Positions 43,389 to 52,380 are shown, numbered from the stretch's first letter. The stretch: DNA of 64,000 bases from Paenibacillus borealis (GCF_000758665.1 NZ_CP009285.1:310001-374000); one strand, 5' to 3'. The notes: generated from the letters alone by a model not told the origin. Program-made: numbers and translations.

Positions 43389-43588
43389 ATTAGATGGTCC
43401 GTAAGACGTAAACAAGTCTCTCTTACGGAATCGCCTCTCTTTTACATGAACGCGCTGCAATAGAAATACCGGGAATAAGAACAAGATTTTAACCCTCAGG
43501 TATCGGTCCGGTTACCTCCCGCTGCTTGCAGCTGAGTATACTTTACTATAGAGATAATAGATTCCAGTAAAGTAAAGGTGGATGGAAT

Positions 43589-44353
43589 ATGGGCTTGATC
43601 CTGTACAAAATAACCGCGGTGCTGCTGGCTCCGCTTATCCTGATTACCGCAGGCTGCGGGGCGTCCGTCGGCCACCCTGATGCACGGAGCCTGCAGACGC
43701 CAGAGCCGATTAAGCTGGATTGGCAGGAGGTTCAGGCTACGCTCAGGCCTGAGGCCTGGGCAGGCCTTCCTGCAGAGGCGAAGGTCATTTCGGAACAACA
43801 TCTGGAGGCGTTCGGAGAAATACAGCTTACCTTCTTCACGAAACCCGGAGATGAGGACTATGTTTATGCTGCTCTGGAGTCTTCGGGCGGGCATTACAAT
43901 CTCGGTCCGGCAGGGACTTACAATTACCGCAGCCCGGGGAGTATTATTGCCGATGTGCCGGATTTGTTCAACGGTGCCGCCCTAAAAATCACCGGCGGGC
44001 TTGGAGCGAACCTGTCGCTCAGCAGCTATTACACCATCGATGAGTCTGGGACACCAGCCGGAGTCCTGCAGGTAAGTACCGGGCATACCCGGGAAGCAGA
44101 TGTGGACGGAGACGGCATACCCGAAGTGGTGTCAGCACACGGCACCCCTATGACCGCCTATGTGTACCGCTGGCATAACGGTCATGCCGAGGAGGCTTTC
44201 CTGAATGATGTCCTGCAGGCCGATTCCGTGATGCTCAGGGATGATCTGGTGTACGAAGCATCTAACGTAGGTGAGAGTGAGGCAAGGGAATACCGGCTCA
44301 CTCCGGAAGGAGTAATTCCTGTGCTGTATTCCGAAACGCTATATGCAGAATAG
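43589..44353 (+). CDS. Hypothetical lipoprotein, 254 aa
   Basis: Lipoprotein signal with lipobox ITAGC (Cys23). The mature part is beta-rich and includes READVDGDGIPEVVSAHG, a calcium-binding-loop-like DxDxDG sequence as found in FG-GAP/VCBS-like repeats, so an extracellular beta-propeller-like fold is possible. No family was firmly recognised. The ribosome binding site is AAGGTGG. It is followed by the MBL hydrolase gene in the same direction. Confidence 0.75.
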   Translation: MGLILYKITAVLLAPLILITAGCGASVGHPDARSLQTPEPIKLDWQEVQATLRPEAWAGLPAEAKVISEQHLEAFGEIQLTFFTKPGDEDYVYAALESSGGHYNLGPAGTYNYRSPGSIIADVPDLFNGAALKITGGLGANLSLSSYYTIDESGTPAGVLQVSTGHTREADVDGDGIPEVVSAHGTPMTAYVYRWHNGHAEEAFLNDVLQADSVMLRDDLVYEASNVGESEAREYRLTPEGVIPVLYSETLYAE

Positions 44354-44411
44354 TCGTATGATAAGAATCGTAAACTATAAAGCGGGTGTAATGTCCCTTG
44401 GGAGGTATTTG

Positions 44412-45245
44412 ATGTTTAAATGGAAGCGTGGCCCCGTCACTCTGTTCCAGAGTGATCTCTACCTGACGAATTCACTTGTTGTAGAGACGGCGGATTGTGT
44501 GCTGGTAGCGGATCCTTGCTGGCTGCCCCGTGAGGTGGAGGAAATTAGGCAGTACACGGAGGATATTCTCGGCGGGCGGAGACTGCTGCTGTTATTCACC
44601 CATTCCGATTTCGATCATATTATCGGGTATGGGGCCTTCAGGGATGCCGAAGTCATCGCAAGCAGGGCATTGGCGGACAAAAGCGCCGGGGAACGCGAAG
44701 ATATTCTTGAACAGATCCGGGCATTTGACGATAGTTATTATCTCAGGAGAGACTATGAAATCACGTATCCGCAGGTGGATCATGTGATGGAAGAGGAAGG
44801 GCAGACGCTGGTATTCGGGGATTTGAAGCTGACAGGCTATGCTGCTCCGGGCCATACGGATGACGGGCTATTTACAATAGTGGAGTCTGCCGGGCTGTTT
44901 ATTGCCGGAGACTACTTATCTGACGTGGAGTTCCCCTATATCTATGACAGCAGTCTGGCTTACGAAGTAACGCTCGGCAAGCTGGAGCAGATATTGGCCC
45001 GGCACCCGTTCACGCTGCTGGTCCCCGGACACGGGGAGGCAACGGACAGCAGCGTAGAACTGGAGCGGCGCAGGGAAGAGAGCCTGAAGTATATCCACAA
45101 CATGCGTATGGCTGTAGCTTCAGGCATCCAGGAAACGGTTGATGCTCTGATCGAAGGCTGTGCTTTCCCGCGCAATATGTCCAACTTCCACCGCAGCAAT
45201 CAGGAGCTGATCACGAAGGAGCTGGCCGGGGAAGCGGAAGACTGA
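44412..45245 (+). CDS. MBL-fold metallo-hydrolase, 277 aa
   Basis: Metallo-beta-lactamase fold hydrolase. The metal site reads THSDFDH (His64, Asp66, Asp68, His69), a variant of HxHxDH with Asp at the second His position. Later ligands are in APGHTDDGLF, IAGDYLSD and VPGHGEA. The variant may change metal occupancy but still looks ordered. I chose the ATG at 44412, which follows GGGAGG; longer in-frame readings from 44343 lack a ribosome binding site. Substrate unknown. Confidence 0.85.
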   Translation: MFKWKRGPVTLFQSDLYLTNSLVVETADCVLVADPCWLPREVEEIRQYTEDILGGRRLLLLFTHSDFDHIIGYGAFRDAEVIASRALADKSAGEREDILEQIRAFDDSYYLRRDYEITYPQVDHVMEEEGQTLVFGDLKLTGYAAPGHTDDGLFTIVESAGLFIAGDYLSDVEFPYIYDSSLAYEVTLGKLEQILARHPFTLLVPGHGEATDSSVELERRREESLKYIHNMRMAVASGIQETVDALIEGCAFPRNMSNFHRSNQELITKELAGEAED

Positions 45246-45256
45246 CGACGCTGTAG

Positions 45257-46096
45257 TTACATATCCAGCTGGATTTTGCGAATATGAAGTACACCGTCAA
45301 GTCCGGTAGGGTCTGTACTGACCTTGCGGGAGACGAATTCTTCGGCCCGTTCGGAGGTGCGCAGGCGCAGCGGCTTGGTCTCCAGCTGAACCAGATCCCA
45401 CATAACATCTGCAACAGACTCAGCAGTTTGCGGTTCTACATTCCGTTTCAGGAAGGTCCCTGTATAGGCATCGAGAATCGGCTTGTACTCATCTTCAAGG
45501 ATGCCGCCGGTGTCCGCTACATGCCCAAGAACGGTCTTATTAAATTCTGTAGCGATAGCCCCCGGCTCAAGCAGGGTAATGTCGATATTGAATTGCGGCT
45601 TGTAATAGGTAGCCAGACTCTCCAGCAGCCCTTCCACCGCGAATTTGCTGGCGCAGTAGATCTCGTTCATCGGTTGTCCAATGAGCCCGCCGACACTGGA
45701 GGTAGCGACAATATGGCCGTAACCGGTCTTACGCAGCAGGGGCAGTGCGGCCCGGATCGTATGCATAACCCCGTACACATTAGTGTCGAAGATGCGCTCG
45801 ATATCAGTGAATGGAGCCTGTCCAAGTGCCCGGAGATAGCCGAACCCGGCGTTGCAGAACAGTACATCCAGTGTCCCGTGCTCCTGATCGATCTGGTCGA
45901 TAACCCGCTGAATGCTGTCCGGCTGCGTGACCTCCAGCTCTACGAAGTGCAGATTGTCCACATTACGGTACAGCTCCTGATCGCGCTCCAGATGGCGGGT
46001 TCCGGCGTAGACGGTCCAGCCTTCATTTGCGAATTTCAGCGCTGATGCCAGGCCGATGCCGGATGATGCGCCGGTAATACAGATGATTTTGCCCAT
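45257..46096 (-). CDS. Short-chain dehydrogenase/reductase (SDR), 279 aa
   Basis: Classical SDR: the NAD(P)-binding ITGASSGIGLAS at residues 7-18, NAG in FCNAGFGYL, the catalytic Ser in ATSSVGG and YxxxK in IYCASKFAVEG near residue 147. The Arg in GTRHLER after beta-2 hints at NADP preference. The ATG at 46096 is preceded by GGAGG; an ATG at 46114 is in frame but lacks such a site. It converges with the MBL gene, 11 bp apart. A -10 TATAAT lies on the minus strand at 46158-46163. Substrate unknown. Confidence 0.88.
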   Translation of the reverse strand: MGKIICITGASSGIGLASALKFANEGWTVYAGTRHLERDQELYRNVDNLHFVELEVTQPDSIQRVIDQIDQEHGTLDVLFCNAGFGYLRALGQAPFTDIERIFDTNVYGVMHTIRAALPLLRKTGYGHIVATSSVGGLIGQPMNEIYCASKFAVEGLLESLATYYKPQFNIDITLLEPGAIATEFNKTVLGHVADTGGILEDEYKPILDAYTGTFLKRNVEPQTAESVADVMWDLVQLETKPLRLRTSERAEEFVSRKVSTDPTGLDGVLHIRKIQLDM

Positions 46097-46313
46097 AAAG
46101 GATGCAGCCTCCATTGATTTGGAATTAAATTGCTTTAACTTTCACGATTTCGCACACATTATAGCATAAAGCAGCCGAAGTTCAGGCAAGATGACATAAA
46201 GTTTGTTTTTTCGCGTATTTTTGACTCTGCCGAAGTTGCTATAATTGTTTTCGTTACGGTACACTATAACTAAAGGTCCTAATCGCCTGTGAATGGAGAG
46301 GAACAAGGAAACA

Positions 46314-47342
46314 ATGGAAGTATTCAAGCGTTACTTTGCAAATTTAACAGTCCGGCGCTTTTTAATTCTGGCACTGATTGGACTGCTGCTGTACAGTATT
46401 AGAGACATGCTGAATCTGGTGCTGCTGACGTTCCTGATTGCTTATGTAATGAACAGCTTTCAGGTGCTTTTGAGCAAAAGGATCGGCAAATATGTCAAGG
46501 TGAACAGCAAGGTAATCATTATTATTTTGTACTTAGCGCTCATCACTATGATCGTACTGGCCCTTGTCAAATATCTGCCCAAGGTCTTCTCGCAGATTAA
46601 GCAATTAACCGCGTTTCTCGGAACACTAACCTCTGATGACATTCCACAGAACGAGATTATGCAGTATCTTTTCAGCATGGTTAAGGAATTGAATTACCAG
46701 AGCTATTTGAATCAGGGCATTGAATACGTGTTCAAAATCAGCAACTGGGGAACTACGTTCGTCCTGTCAACGATTCTGAGCCTTGTCTTCATCCTGGAGA
46801 AGAACAGAATTGTCAACTTCACCTCCCGCCTGAGAGACAGCAAGATCTCCTGGTTCTATGTAGAGCTTGAGTATTTCGGCAGGAAATTCATAGCCTCCTT
46901 CGGTAAAGTCATTGAAGCCCAGATCCTGATTGCGCTGTTCAATACTTTGTTCACGGTTGTCGGGTTATGGATCATGGGTTTCTTTTTCGAACCCTTCCCG
47001 TATCTCTTTGCGCTCGCTATTATGATCTTCATGCTCAGCCTGATTCCAGTGGTCGGCTTTGTCATTTCGCTTATTCCGCTATGCATCATCGGCTACAATA
47101 CCGGCGGACTGGTGATGACGATCTACATCCTGGCTATGATTGCCGTGCTGCATGTCATGGAAGGCTACTTCCTCAACCCTAAGCTGATGTCCTCCAAAAT
47201 GAACCTTCCAATGTTCTACACCTTCATCGTGCTGCTGTTCTCCGAGCATTATATCGGCGTATGGGGACTGATTCTCGGCATTCCGATCTTCGTCTTTTTC
47301 CTGGATATCCTGGAGATCAGCCGTGATAAGCCTGGAACCTGA
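46314..47342 (+). CDS. AI-2E family membrane permease (UPF0118), 342 aa
   Basis: Polytopic protein with about eight helices: two N-terminal (VRRFLILALIGLLLYSI and the following one), one near 60-80, a soluble stretch, then a C-terminal bundle with LIALFNTLFTVVGLWIMG and the family signature segment MSLIPVVGFVISLIPL-like LSLIPVVGFVISLIP. Relatives export small molecules or act as Na+/H+ antiporters. I prefer the ATG at 46314 (AAGGA just upstream); 46293 is an alternative. Confidence 0.87.
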   Translation: MEVFKRYFANLTVRRFLILALIGLLLYSIRDMLNLVLLTFLIAYVMNSFQVLLSKRIGKYVKVNSKVIIIILYLALITMIVLALVKYLPKVFSQIKQLTAFLGTLTSDDIPQNEIMQYLFSMVKELNYQSYLNQGIEYVFKISNWGTTFVLSTILSLVFILEKNRIVNFTSRLRDSKISWFYVELEYFGRKFIASFGKVIEAQILIALFNTLFTVVGLWIMGFFFEPFPYLFALAIMIFMLSLIPVVGFVISLIPLCIIGYNTGGLVMTIYILAMIAVLHVMEGYFLNPKLMSSKMNLPMFYTFIVLLFSEHYIGVWGLILGIPIFVFFLDILEISRDKPGT

Positions 47343-47495
47343 GCAGTAAGGGCGTAAGACGATTAACCATGGGTACACGATTGAATAAATAAGTGAACAA
47401 CACAAACATATAAGAGATATTCATAATAGGTGATATTCAAACTGCTCATGGTTTGGGTATCGCTTTTTATTAGGAATGGAAGGGGATTAGCAGAA

Positions 47496-48551
47496 ATGAT
47501 CAGATATCCGGTATTAGAGCCAGGAGCAGTTATAGGTGTAACGGCACCTTCTTCGGGGGTAGGGGAGGAATTGCATGAGCTGCTTGAGCTTGCCTGCAGC
47601 CGGCTGCAGAGCCATGGTTATGGCGTGGTGTGCGGTGCAACGGCGTGGACGCAGGATAAAGCCAAGTCAGCACCGGCAGGCGTGCGTGCGGCTGAATTCA
47701 ATGCCATGATGGCCGATGACAGCATCGGGCTCATCATCCCGCCTTGGGGCGGGGAGCTGCTGATCGAGATTCTGGAGCAGGTAGATTTCGATAACATGAA
47801 GGTCAAATGGATTCTCGGCTACTCTGATATCAGTGTGCTACTGCTGGCTGTTACTCTCCGGACGGGCATCGCCACTGCTCACGGCACCAATTTTATTGAT
47901 TTACGTGGAAAAGAGACAGACCCGGTGACGGCTATGTGGGAATCCGTGCTGTCTACAGCAAGCGGGGAATTGGTACTTCAGCATTCCTCGCAGCAGTACC
48001 AGCTGGAATGGGGAGGCGGGGAGCCTTCACCCCATGTGTTCAATCTTACCGAAATCACCAACTGGAAGACTGTAGGTAATCAGAACGTAACTATGCAGGG
48101 CCGGCTGCTCGGCGGCTGCATTGACGTAATCCGGCATCTCATCGGCACGCCGTATGGGGATCTGCGGCATTTCCAGCAGCATTATATCCAGAATGAGCCC
48201 ATCCTGTGGTACTTGGAGAACTGCGAGCTGTCTGTAACCGATCTGCGCAGATCCCTGCTGCAGATGAAGCTGGCCGGCTGGTTCGACCATTGCAGCGGCC
48301 TGATGTTCGGCCGGAGCGCAGCTAACCGTCCTATGGAGAATTACACCGTAGAGGATGTCTATCAGGAGCTGGCCAGCGAGTTGGGGTTGCCGGTCATTTA
48401 CGATATCGATTGCGGCCATCTGCCGCCGCAGCTTACGCTGGTGAACGGGGCTTTTGCGGAGGTGGAGGTCCGAGTTGAAGCGGAAGAGGCTGGGGGAATG
48501 GAAGAGGGCCAAAAGGGCAGGGGTACGGTTAGGCAGTATTTTCGCGTGTAA
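47496..48551 (+). CDS. S66-family LD-carboxypeptidase / MccF-like peptidase, 351 aa
   Basis: Cytosolic serine peptidase family that trims murein tetrapeptides (LdcA) or inactivates microcin-C-like compounds (MccF). The N-terminal GAVIGVTAPSSG is the family opening, PPWGGELLIEIL follows, and the nucleophile elbow GYSDIS puts the catalytic Ser near 111; the C-terminal domain has the GGCIDVIRHLIGT and LPVIYDIDCGHLPPQLTLVNG segments, with the Glu/His pair. MccF-like rather than LdcA-like is favoured by the length and PPWGG. ATG at 47496 follows AAGGGG. Confidence 0.87.
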   Translation: MIRYPVLEPGAVIGVTAPSSGVGEELHELLELACSRLQSHGYGVVCGATAWTQDKAKSAPAGVRAAEFNAMMADDSIGLIIPPWGGELLIEILEQVDFDNMKVKWILGYSDISVLLLAVTLRTGIATAHGTNFIDLRGKETDPVTAMWESVLSTASGELVLQHSSQQYQLEWGGGEPSPHVFNLTEITNWKTVGNQNVTMQGRLLGGCIDVIRHLIGTPYGDLRHFQQHYIQNEPILWYLENCELSVTDLRRSLLQMKLAGWFDHCSGLMFGRSAANRPMENYTVEDVYQELASELGLPVIYDIDCGHLPPQLTLVNGAFAEVEVRVEAEEAGGMEEGQKGRGTVRQYFRV

Positions 48552-48624
48552 ATGAAAAAGAGTGTAGATTAGGTCATGCATCGTTTGATGTTCAAAAGAA
48601 ATGGATAATTATATACTTATGAGT

Positions 48625-48669
48625 AAAAACCACACCTTCAGTTGACAGTTGAAGATGTGGTTTTTTTTT
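48625..48669 (+). terminator. Terminator after the S66 peptidase gene
   Basis: AACCACACCTTCA pairs with TGAAGATGTGGTT (one mismatch) and is followed by nine T. It lies where a promoter for the next gene would be expected. Confidence 0.85.
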
Positions 48670-48780
48670 AGTATGTACAAACCGGATTCAATTCTAGAGC
48701 GCCTGCCTTAGATTTTAAGTTGTCTTCTGTCATTTTCACTTTCTTCGTTTGCCCAAGCAGAACCATATGGTTGGAAGTGG

Positions 48781-49284
48781 ATGAGCAGTGTGATTTATGG
48801 AGGTAAGCTTAATTTAAAAATGAATGCGGATAATTTGTCATCTACATACTCTGGTTATTTTAGTACAGCTATGAACGCATGGAATACATCAGGAGCGCAT
48901 GTAAAAATGACTTCAGAGCCTTTTGTCACTTCGCTTGTTGATCTTAGGTCTTATACGTCTTCACAATGGGATGCAAATGGTTGGGGAACTAAAACCTTTG
49001 CCTGGACCCAACCGTTTAAAACAGATGCCGTTCCTTGTTCAACTAACTTTACTTATAATAATTGTGGTACAGGTGATATTATCAAGTATGTTGCAATTCA
49101 TTTTAATGAAGGCTATCTTCCATCAGGTTCTGCTAAAAAGCTTGCAAATGTGAAACATGAGATGGGTCATTCAATTGGACTGGGCCATGCAATATACATG
49201 AGTGGAACAATTATGGGGTCAGAATTGGATTTAGGCTATGATATTACAACGTTTGATGTAAACCAAGTTAATTCACTCTATTAA
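48781..49284 (+). CDS. Zinc metalloprotease, M10/M57-like, with broken 5' end
   Basis: The catalytic motif HEMGHSIGLGH (HExxHxxGxxH) is intact in the readable 167 residues, with a Met-turn-like TIMGS downstream, as in metzincins. Codons in frame upstream of the ATG at 48781 read SFSLSSFAQAEPYGWKW, a typical end of a signal peptide, but the frame is closed by TAG at 48709-48711 and has no start codon with a ribosome binding site. Translation from 48781 would give a protein without a signal peptide. Base composition is clearly more AT-rich than neighbours. It may be a decaying gene or use an unusual start. Confidence 0.65.
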   Translation: MSSVIYGGKLNLKMNADNLSSTYSGYFSTAMNAWNTSGAHVKMTSEPFVTSLVDLRSYTSSQWDANGWGTKTFAWTQPFKTDAVPCSTNFTYNNCGTGDIIKYVAIHFNEGYLPSGSAKKLANVKHEMGHSIGLGHAIYMSGTIMGSELDLGYDITTFDVNQVNSLY

Positions 49285-49307
49285 TTTAAACCTTAGGAGG
49301 TTCAAAA

Positions 49308-49916
49308 ATGAAGAGCAAATTACAAATAATGGCTATTTTTGGTTCATGTATAATTGCCTCATCTATTTTAGGATTTGTAATAGGTCCGGATTTATTTGGA
49401 CACAGCTCAACTAATATAAATGGAAATGAGTATGCAGCTACAGGTTCAGATACAGATTCGTTAGCAGAAGCGTTGTATGGTGTGCAAGTTATTGTAAAAG
49501 GAACTGTAAACAAAGTTCTACCGGTTGAAATGAGGGATGCTGGTATTGTTGGGAAAGGCAGCTTCCAATATGAGGTTACACCAGCAACCATTAGTGTTAC
49601 CCAAGTAGTTTACGGGGAGGTTCCTGAAAGTAAAGAAATCACTTATCTTCAACACGGGGTTGAAGATAAAAAAACATCCAGTGTGGAGTTCGTTCATGAA
49701 GGAGATCAAGTCTTGCTTATGCTAACAAAAACACCGGACGGGAAGTATTGGTCCTACAACTTTGATGATGGAATCTGGAAATTGAATAATGGGAAGATGC
49801 AATCGAAGACACATGATGTACAACTTAAAAAGCTTGTAAATACTAATTATGAAACATTTAGTTCAAGTGTAAGGAAAGAGGCTAAACAGCAAATGAAACC
49901 CAAAGACATAGAATAA
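49308..49916 (+). CDS. Hypothetical membrane-anchored exported protein, 202 aa
   Basis: One N-terminal hydrophobic helix (about 6-27) acts as anchor or uncleaved signal. The outer part has the beta-rich pattern VIVKGTVNKV..FQYEVTPATISVTQVVYGEV..EGDQVLLMLTK, reminiscent of small OB-like exported proteins in Bacillota, but I cannot name the family. AGGAGG ribosome binding site; it starts 24 bp after the metalloprotease and shares its AT-rich composition, so the two probably moved together and may function as protease and partner (inference). Confidence 0.7.
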   Translation: MKSKLQIMAIFGSCIIASSILGFVIGPDLFGHSSTNINGNEYAATGSDTDSLAEALYGVQVIVKGTVNKVLPVEMRDAGIVGKGSFQYEVTPATISVTQVVYGEVPESKEITYLQHGVEDKKTSSVEFVHEGDQVLLMLTKTPDGKYWSYNFDDGIWKLNNGKMQSKTHDVQLKKLVNTNYETFSSSVRKEAKQQMKPKDIE

Positions 49917-50025
49917 GCTATTAGGCGAGACAGTAGTCAGTCCATAAGTACGGCATGCTGGCTGCTCAGAATGATAGGTAGCTACTTGTCCAGCGAGCTT
50001 ATTTATGCCATAGCAATGAAGAATT

Positions 50026-50916
50026 CTACACACTATACGAATCAATAATAAAAGAGTTCATCCCATTTCGGCGTGCCCGCTCAAGAGTCTCGATGGAAGC
50101 CTCGATGATAACACGGATATCTGTGCTTTTGCCGAACGGTCCGGCCAGACCGCCGATATAACAGCTCATGGGCTTCGGGCAGCCGATAGCGGAGAAGTCA
50201 AAGCTTAGCATAGCATCGATGATACATTGAGCAACCAGGCTGGCTGCATCCTTGTTCGCTTTGGCAAAGACAATAAATTCATCCCCGTGCGCGCGGCCTA
50301 TGGTAGCATGACTCAGTTGTTTGTAGATGTTGTCTTCAATCAATTGATAGCAGGCGACAATGACTTTATCCCCTACGTCGAAGCCGTAATCGTCATTCAC
50401 CTGTTTGAAATGGCTGATGTCAAAGCGTATAACCGAGTGGATATCTTCATACGTACACCGGGCAATAATACCGGCTACATTTTCAAGGAACATTTCCATG
50501 TTGGGGATGTTCTTTTTGATTTCATGCACATCTGCCAGCGCTATAGTTTGCAAGTCAATGGTCTTATTCATTTCGAAGCCTTCCTTTTCAATGAGGTTTA
50601 TGAGCCGGTCTATGGCCATTTTCTTGTGAATTTGTTCATTTAATGCCGACGAAATTTCAATCCGTTTGCGTACCAGCTGGCGGATGAGAATCACGCTGTC
50701 AACCGGTCCGCCTAAGAACTCCTTAATTTCACCCAGGGTGAAATTAAGACTCTTCAGAACCATAATCCAATTCAAAGAATGGGACTGCTCTGACGTATAG
50801 GACCGGTAACCAGTCATGGAATCAACGGCAGCAGGATGAAGCAGACCAATCTCATCGTAATGACGGAGCATTTTGGTGGTAACTTTATTCAGTTCTGCGA
50901 ATTCCCCGATTTTCAA
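50026..50916 (-). CDS. MerR-family regulator fused to a GGDEF domain, 296 aa
   Basis: Residues 1-70 are a MerR winged helix (IGEFAELNKVTTKMLRHYDEIGLLHP..GYRSYT), and 72-115 is the usual coiled-coil dimer helix. From about 125 the protein is a GGDEF domain: FDISHFKQVNDDYGFDVGDKVI contains the metal-binding Asp166, and the active-site loop is HGDEF at 210-214 in place of GGDEF. It may make c-di-GMP, or bind GTP or c-di-GMP as a sensor. TTG start at 50916 after GAGAGG. A canonical MerR-type promoter/operator lies just upstream, so autoregulation is likely. Confidence 0.85.
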   Translation of the reverse strand: MKIGEFAELNKVTTKMLRHYDEIGLLHPAAVDSMTGYRSYTSEQSHSLNWIMVLKSLNFTLGEIKEFLGGPVDSVILIRQLVRKRIEISSALNEQIHKKMAIDRLINLIEKEGFEMNKTIDLQTIALADVHEIKKNIPNMEMFLENVAGIIARCTYEDIHSVIRFDISHFKQVNDDYGFDVGDKVIVACYQLIEDNIYKQLSHATIGRAHGDEFIVFAKANKDAASLVAQCIIDAMLSFDFSAIGCPKPMSCYIGGLAGPFGKSTDIRVIIEASIETLERARRNGMNSFIIDSYSV

Positions 50917-50965
50917 TGCAGAGCCATCCTCTCACAAGTTATTCCGGCCGGAATTTCTTATACTA

Positions 50966-50996
50966 ACCATAAACCTTACCCTAACAGGAAGGTCAA
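50966..50996 (-). promoter_or_regulatory. MerR-type promoter with 19-bp spacer and central dyad
   Basis: On the minus strand TTGACC (50991-50996) and TATGGT (50966-50971) are separated by 19 bp, the long spacer typical of MerR-regulated promoters. The dyad ACCTT..AAGGT with inner CC..GG (50973-50993) fills the spacer. Confidence 0.65.
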
Positions 50997-51250
50997 GACC
51001 AAACAGTGATAAACTATAATACTGGACAATAAAAGACTCATACCCGCAGATATAAGCCTTTAAATAGTTCATTATAGCTGTGAAAGCAGCAATCCCTTTA
51101 AATGCTCTGTTTGAGCGGATTCGCCTGTTGGAATACGTCGGTCTCTTACACTTGATTCGTTTCCGGTAGAATGATGAATTCTTAGGAAGCGATGCAGACA
51201 TGAATGTTGTACGTTTTGCAACTTTGATCTATGAATAGCCAGGTATTCGT

Positions 51251-51385
51251 GTGGATTGTTGTATGAAATACAACAATAATCCTGCTAAGTCGCTTGAGCA
51301 AGGTGAAATGCTGCCTTTTGTACAACAATTTTGGATTTGAGCCGATAGGATGAAGGAAATGTTGTATTATGTGCAGGATTATATA
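51251..51385 (-). repeat. Dispersed intergenic repeat family A, copy 3 (inverted)
   Basis: Read on the minus strand it gives ATCCTGCA, AATACAACATT, AATTGTTGTA, a GCAGCATTTC block and the conserved GTTGTAT-TTC-ATACAAC hairpin in the same order as the copies at 33850 and 55951. Otherwise the spacer 50997-51537 holds no supported gene. Confidence 0.7.
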
Positions 51386-51537
51386 AAAAGTTGCCTGATC
51401 GCCGCCCCGGAAAGCGGATGAAATCGGGATTCACGCTGCAATCTTACGTTCAGCCAATATAGTACTCTATTTTCACCTGACAGTTACACTAGAGTGCGGC
51501 GAACGTACATCCTCCAGGCAATAATGGTGCCGCACGC

Positions 51538-51584
51538 AAAAAGCTGCCCCGCCGCAGTCATTCTGCAGGTGGGACAGCCTTTTT
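51538..51584 (-). terminator. Terminator of the small exported-protein gene
   Basis: An imperfect stem of AAAAAGCTG..CCC..CAG with its complement around TCATT, giving a T-run on the minus strand 48 bp after the stop codon. Confidence 0.7.
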
Positions 51585-51631
51585 CAAAATAAAACTGTAT
51601 TGAATTTACGCCTTCAGCCTGCCGGATTCAC

Positions 51632-52042
51632 TCAGCCAAACGAAGTCAGCACACTCTGCGTCACGATCTCTCTCAGTTCAGCCTTCTGTGCGGTGTATTG
51701 CTGCTGATTGATGCTTCCGCTCGCCAGTCTTGCTTCCAGCTGCTGTGTCAGCTGTTTGACCTGCAGGTTGATAACATTATTAATATTACCGCCGTTCTCT
51801 TCAGCGATGGTACGCAGGGATTTGCCGTCGTATAAGGCGTCGTACAGCTCTTCATCGGAGGATTGGCTCAGATTCAGGGCGTCCAGCAGCTCATCGGTAT
51901 CGGCCACATCAGAGGTGGACCATTTGGCAACGGGAAGGGTATGTAAGGCTGGCTTGCCCCAGGCAGTTCCTCCAAAGGACATGGCTACAATCATCGTTCC
52001 GACAATCATTACCCGCTTAATATTCATTCGTTTTATGTTCAT
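51632..52042 (-). CDS. Small exported hypothetical protein, 136 aa
   Basis: N-terminal signal peptide (about 1-29, RVMIVGTMIVAMSFGGTAWG). The mature part is helical with DALYDGKSLRTIAEENGGNINNVINLQ followed by LTQQLEARLASGSINQQQYTAQKAEL, a pattern I have seen in Paenibacillus/Bacillus exported proteins of unknown function (SHOCT-like ending). It is divergent from a two-component system and may be its target. AGAGGA ribosome binding site; the internal ATG at 52027 is an alternative start. Confidence 0.75.
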   Translation of the reverse strand: MNIKRMNIKRVMIVGTMIVAMSFGGTAWGKPALHTLPVAKWSTSDVADTDELLDALNLSQSSDEELYDALYDGKSLRTIAEENGGNINNVINLQVKQLTQQLEARLASGSINQQQYTAQKAELREIVTQSVLTSFG

Positions 52043-52149
52043 GTCTGTTATCCTCTTTTCATAATTGGTTATATCGTTCAGGGTTAGTGGTTTGCGGCGG
52101 TTAGTGAACTTCAGCTAAGTACAGTTTAACCTTCAATACTGAAATGAAG

Positions 52150-52176
52150 CTTAAGTCTTCTTAAAGATAACCTAAA
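52150..52176. promoter_or_regulatory. Triple direct repeat in the divergent spacer
   Basis: CTTAAG (52150-52155), CTTAAA (52160-52165) and CCTAAA (52171-52176) recur every 10-11 bp, the periodicity of OmpR-family regulator sites. They sit between the small exported-protein gene and the OmpR-type regulator gene. The rest of 52043-52380 shows no gene. Confidence 0.35.
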
Positions 52177-52380
52177 TGTTTAGGAAGCCCTGATTCGTTC
52201 TAAAAGCTTCTGCCTTAAACCGATGTTTGCCTGCACGCCCGGACGGGGATTCTAGTAGTAATAATACCGGCGAAGCACGCATTTCCTTGATCCGGCTTCT
52301 CCATTTGCGTTATTCTTGTATGCACACAGCAATATACTTACCCTTAACAAAGCAAGCGCAAACGGAAGGATGAACCTCCT

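Noticed and set aside
48625..48669. Terminator as promoter region of the metalloprotease
   Set aside because: The stem with nine T is a clear terminator of the preceding gene; no -35/-10 pair is seen between it and the protease frame.
50932..51201. Minus-strand 89-codon frame upstream of the MerR-GGDEF gene
   Set aside because: It contains the MerR promoter and operator, has no ribosome binding site and an irregular basic composition.
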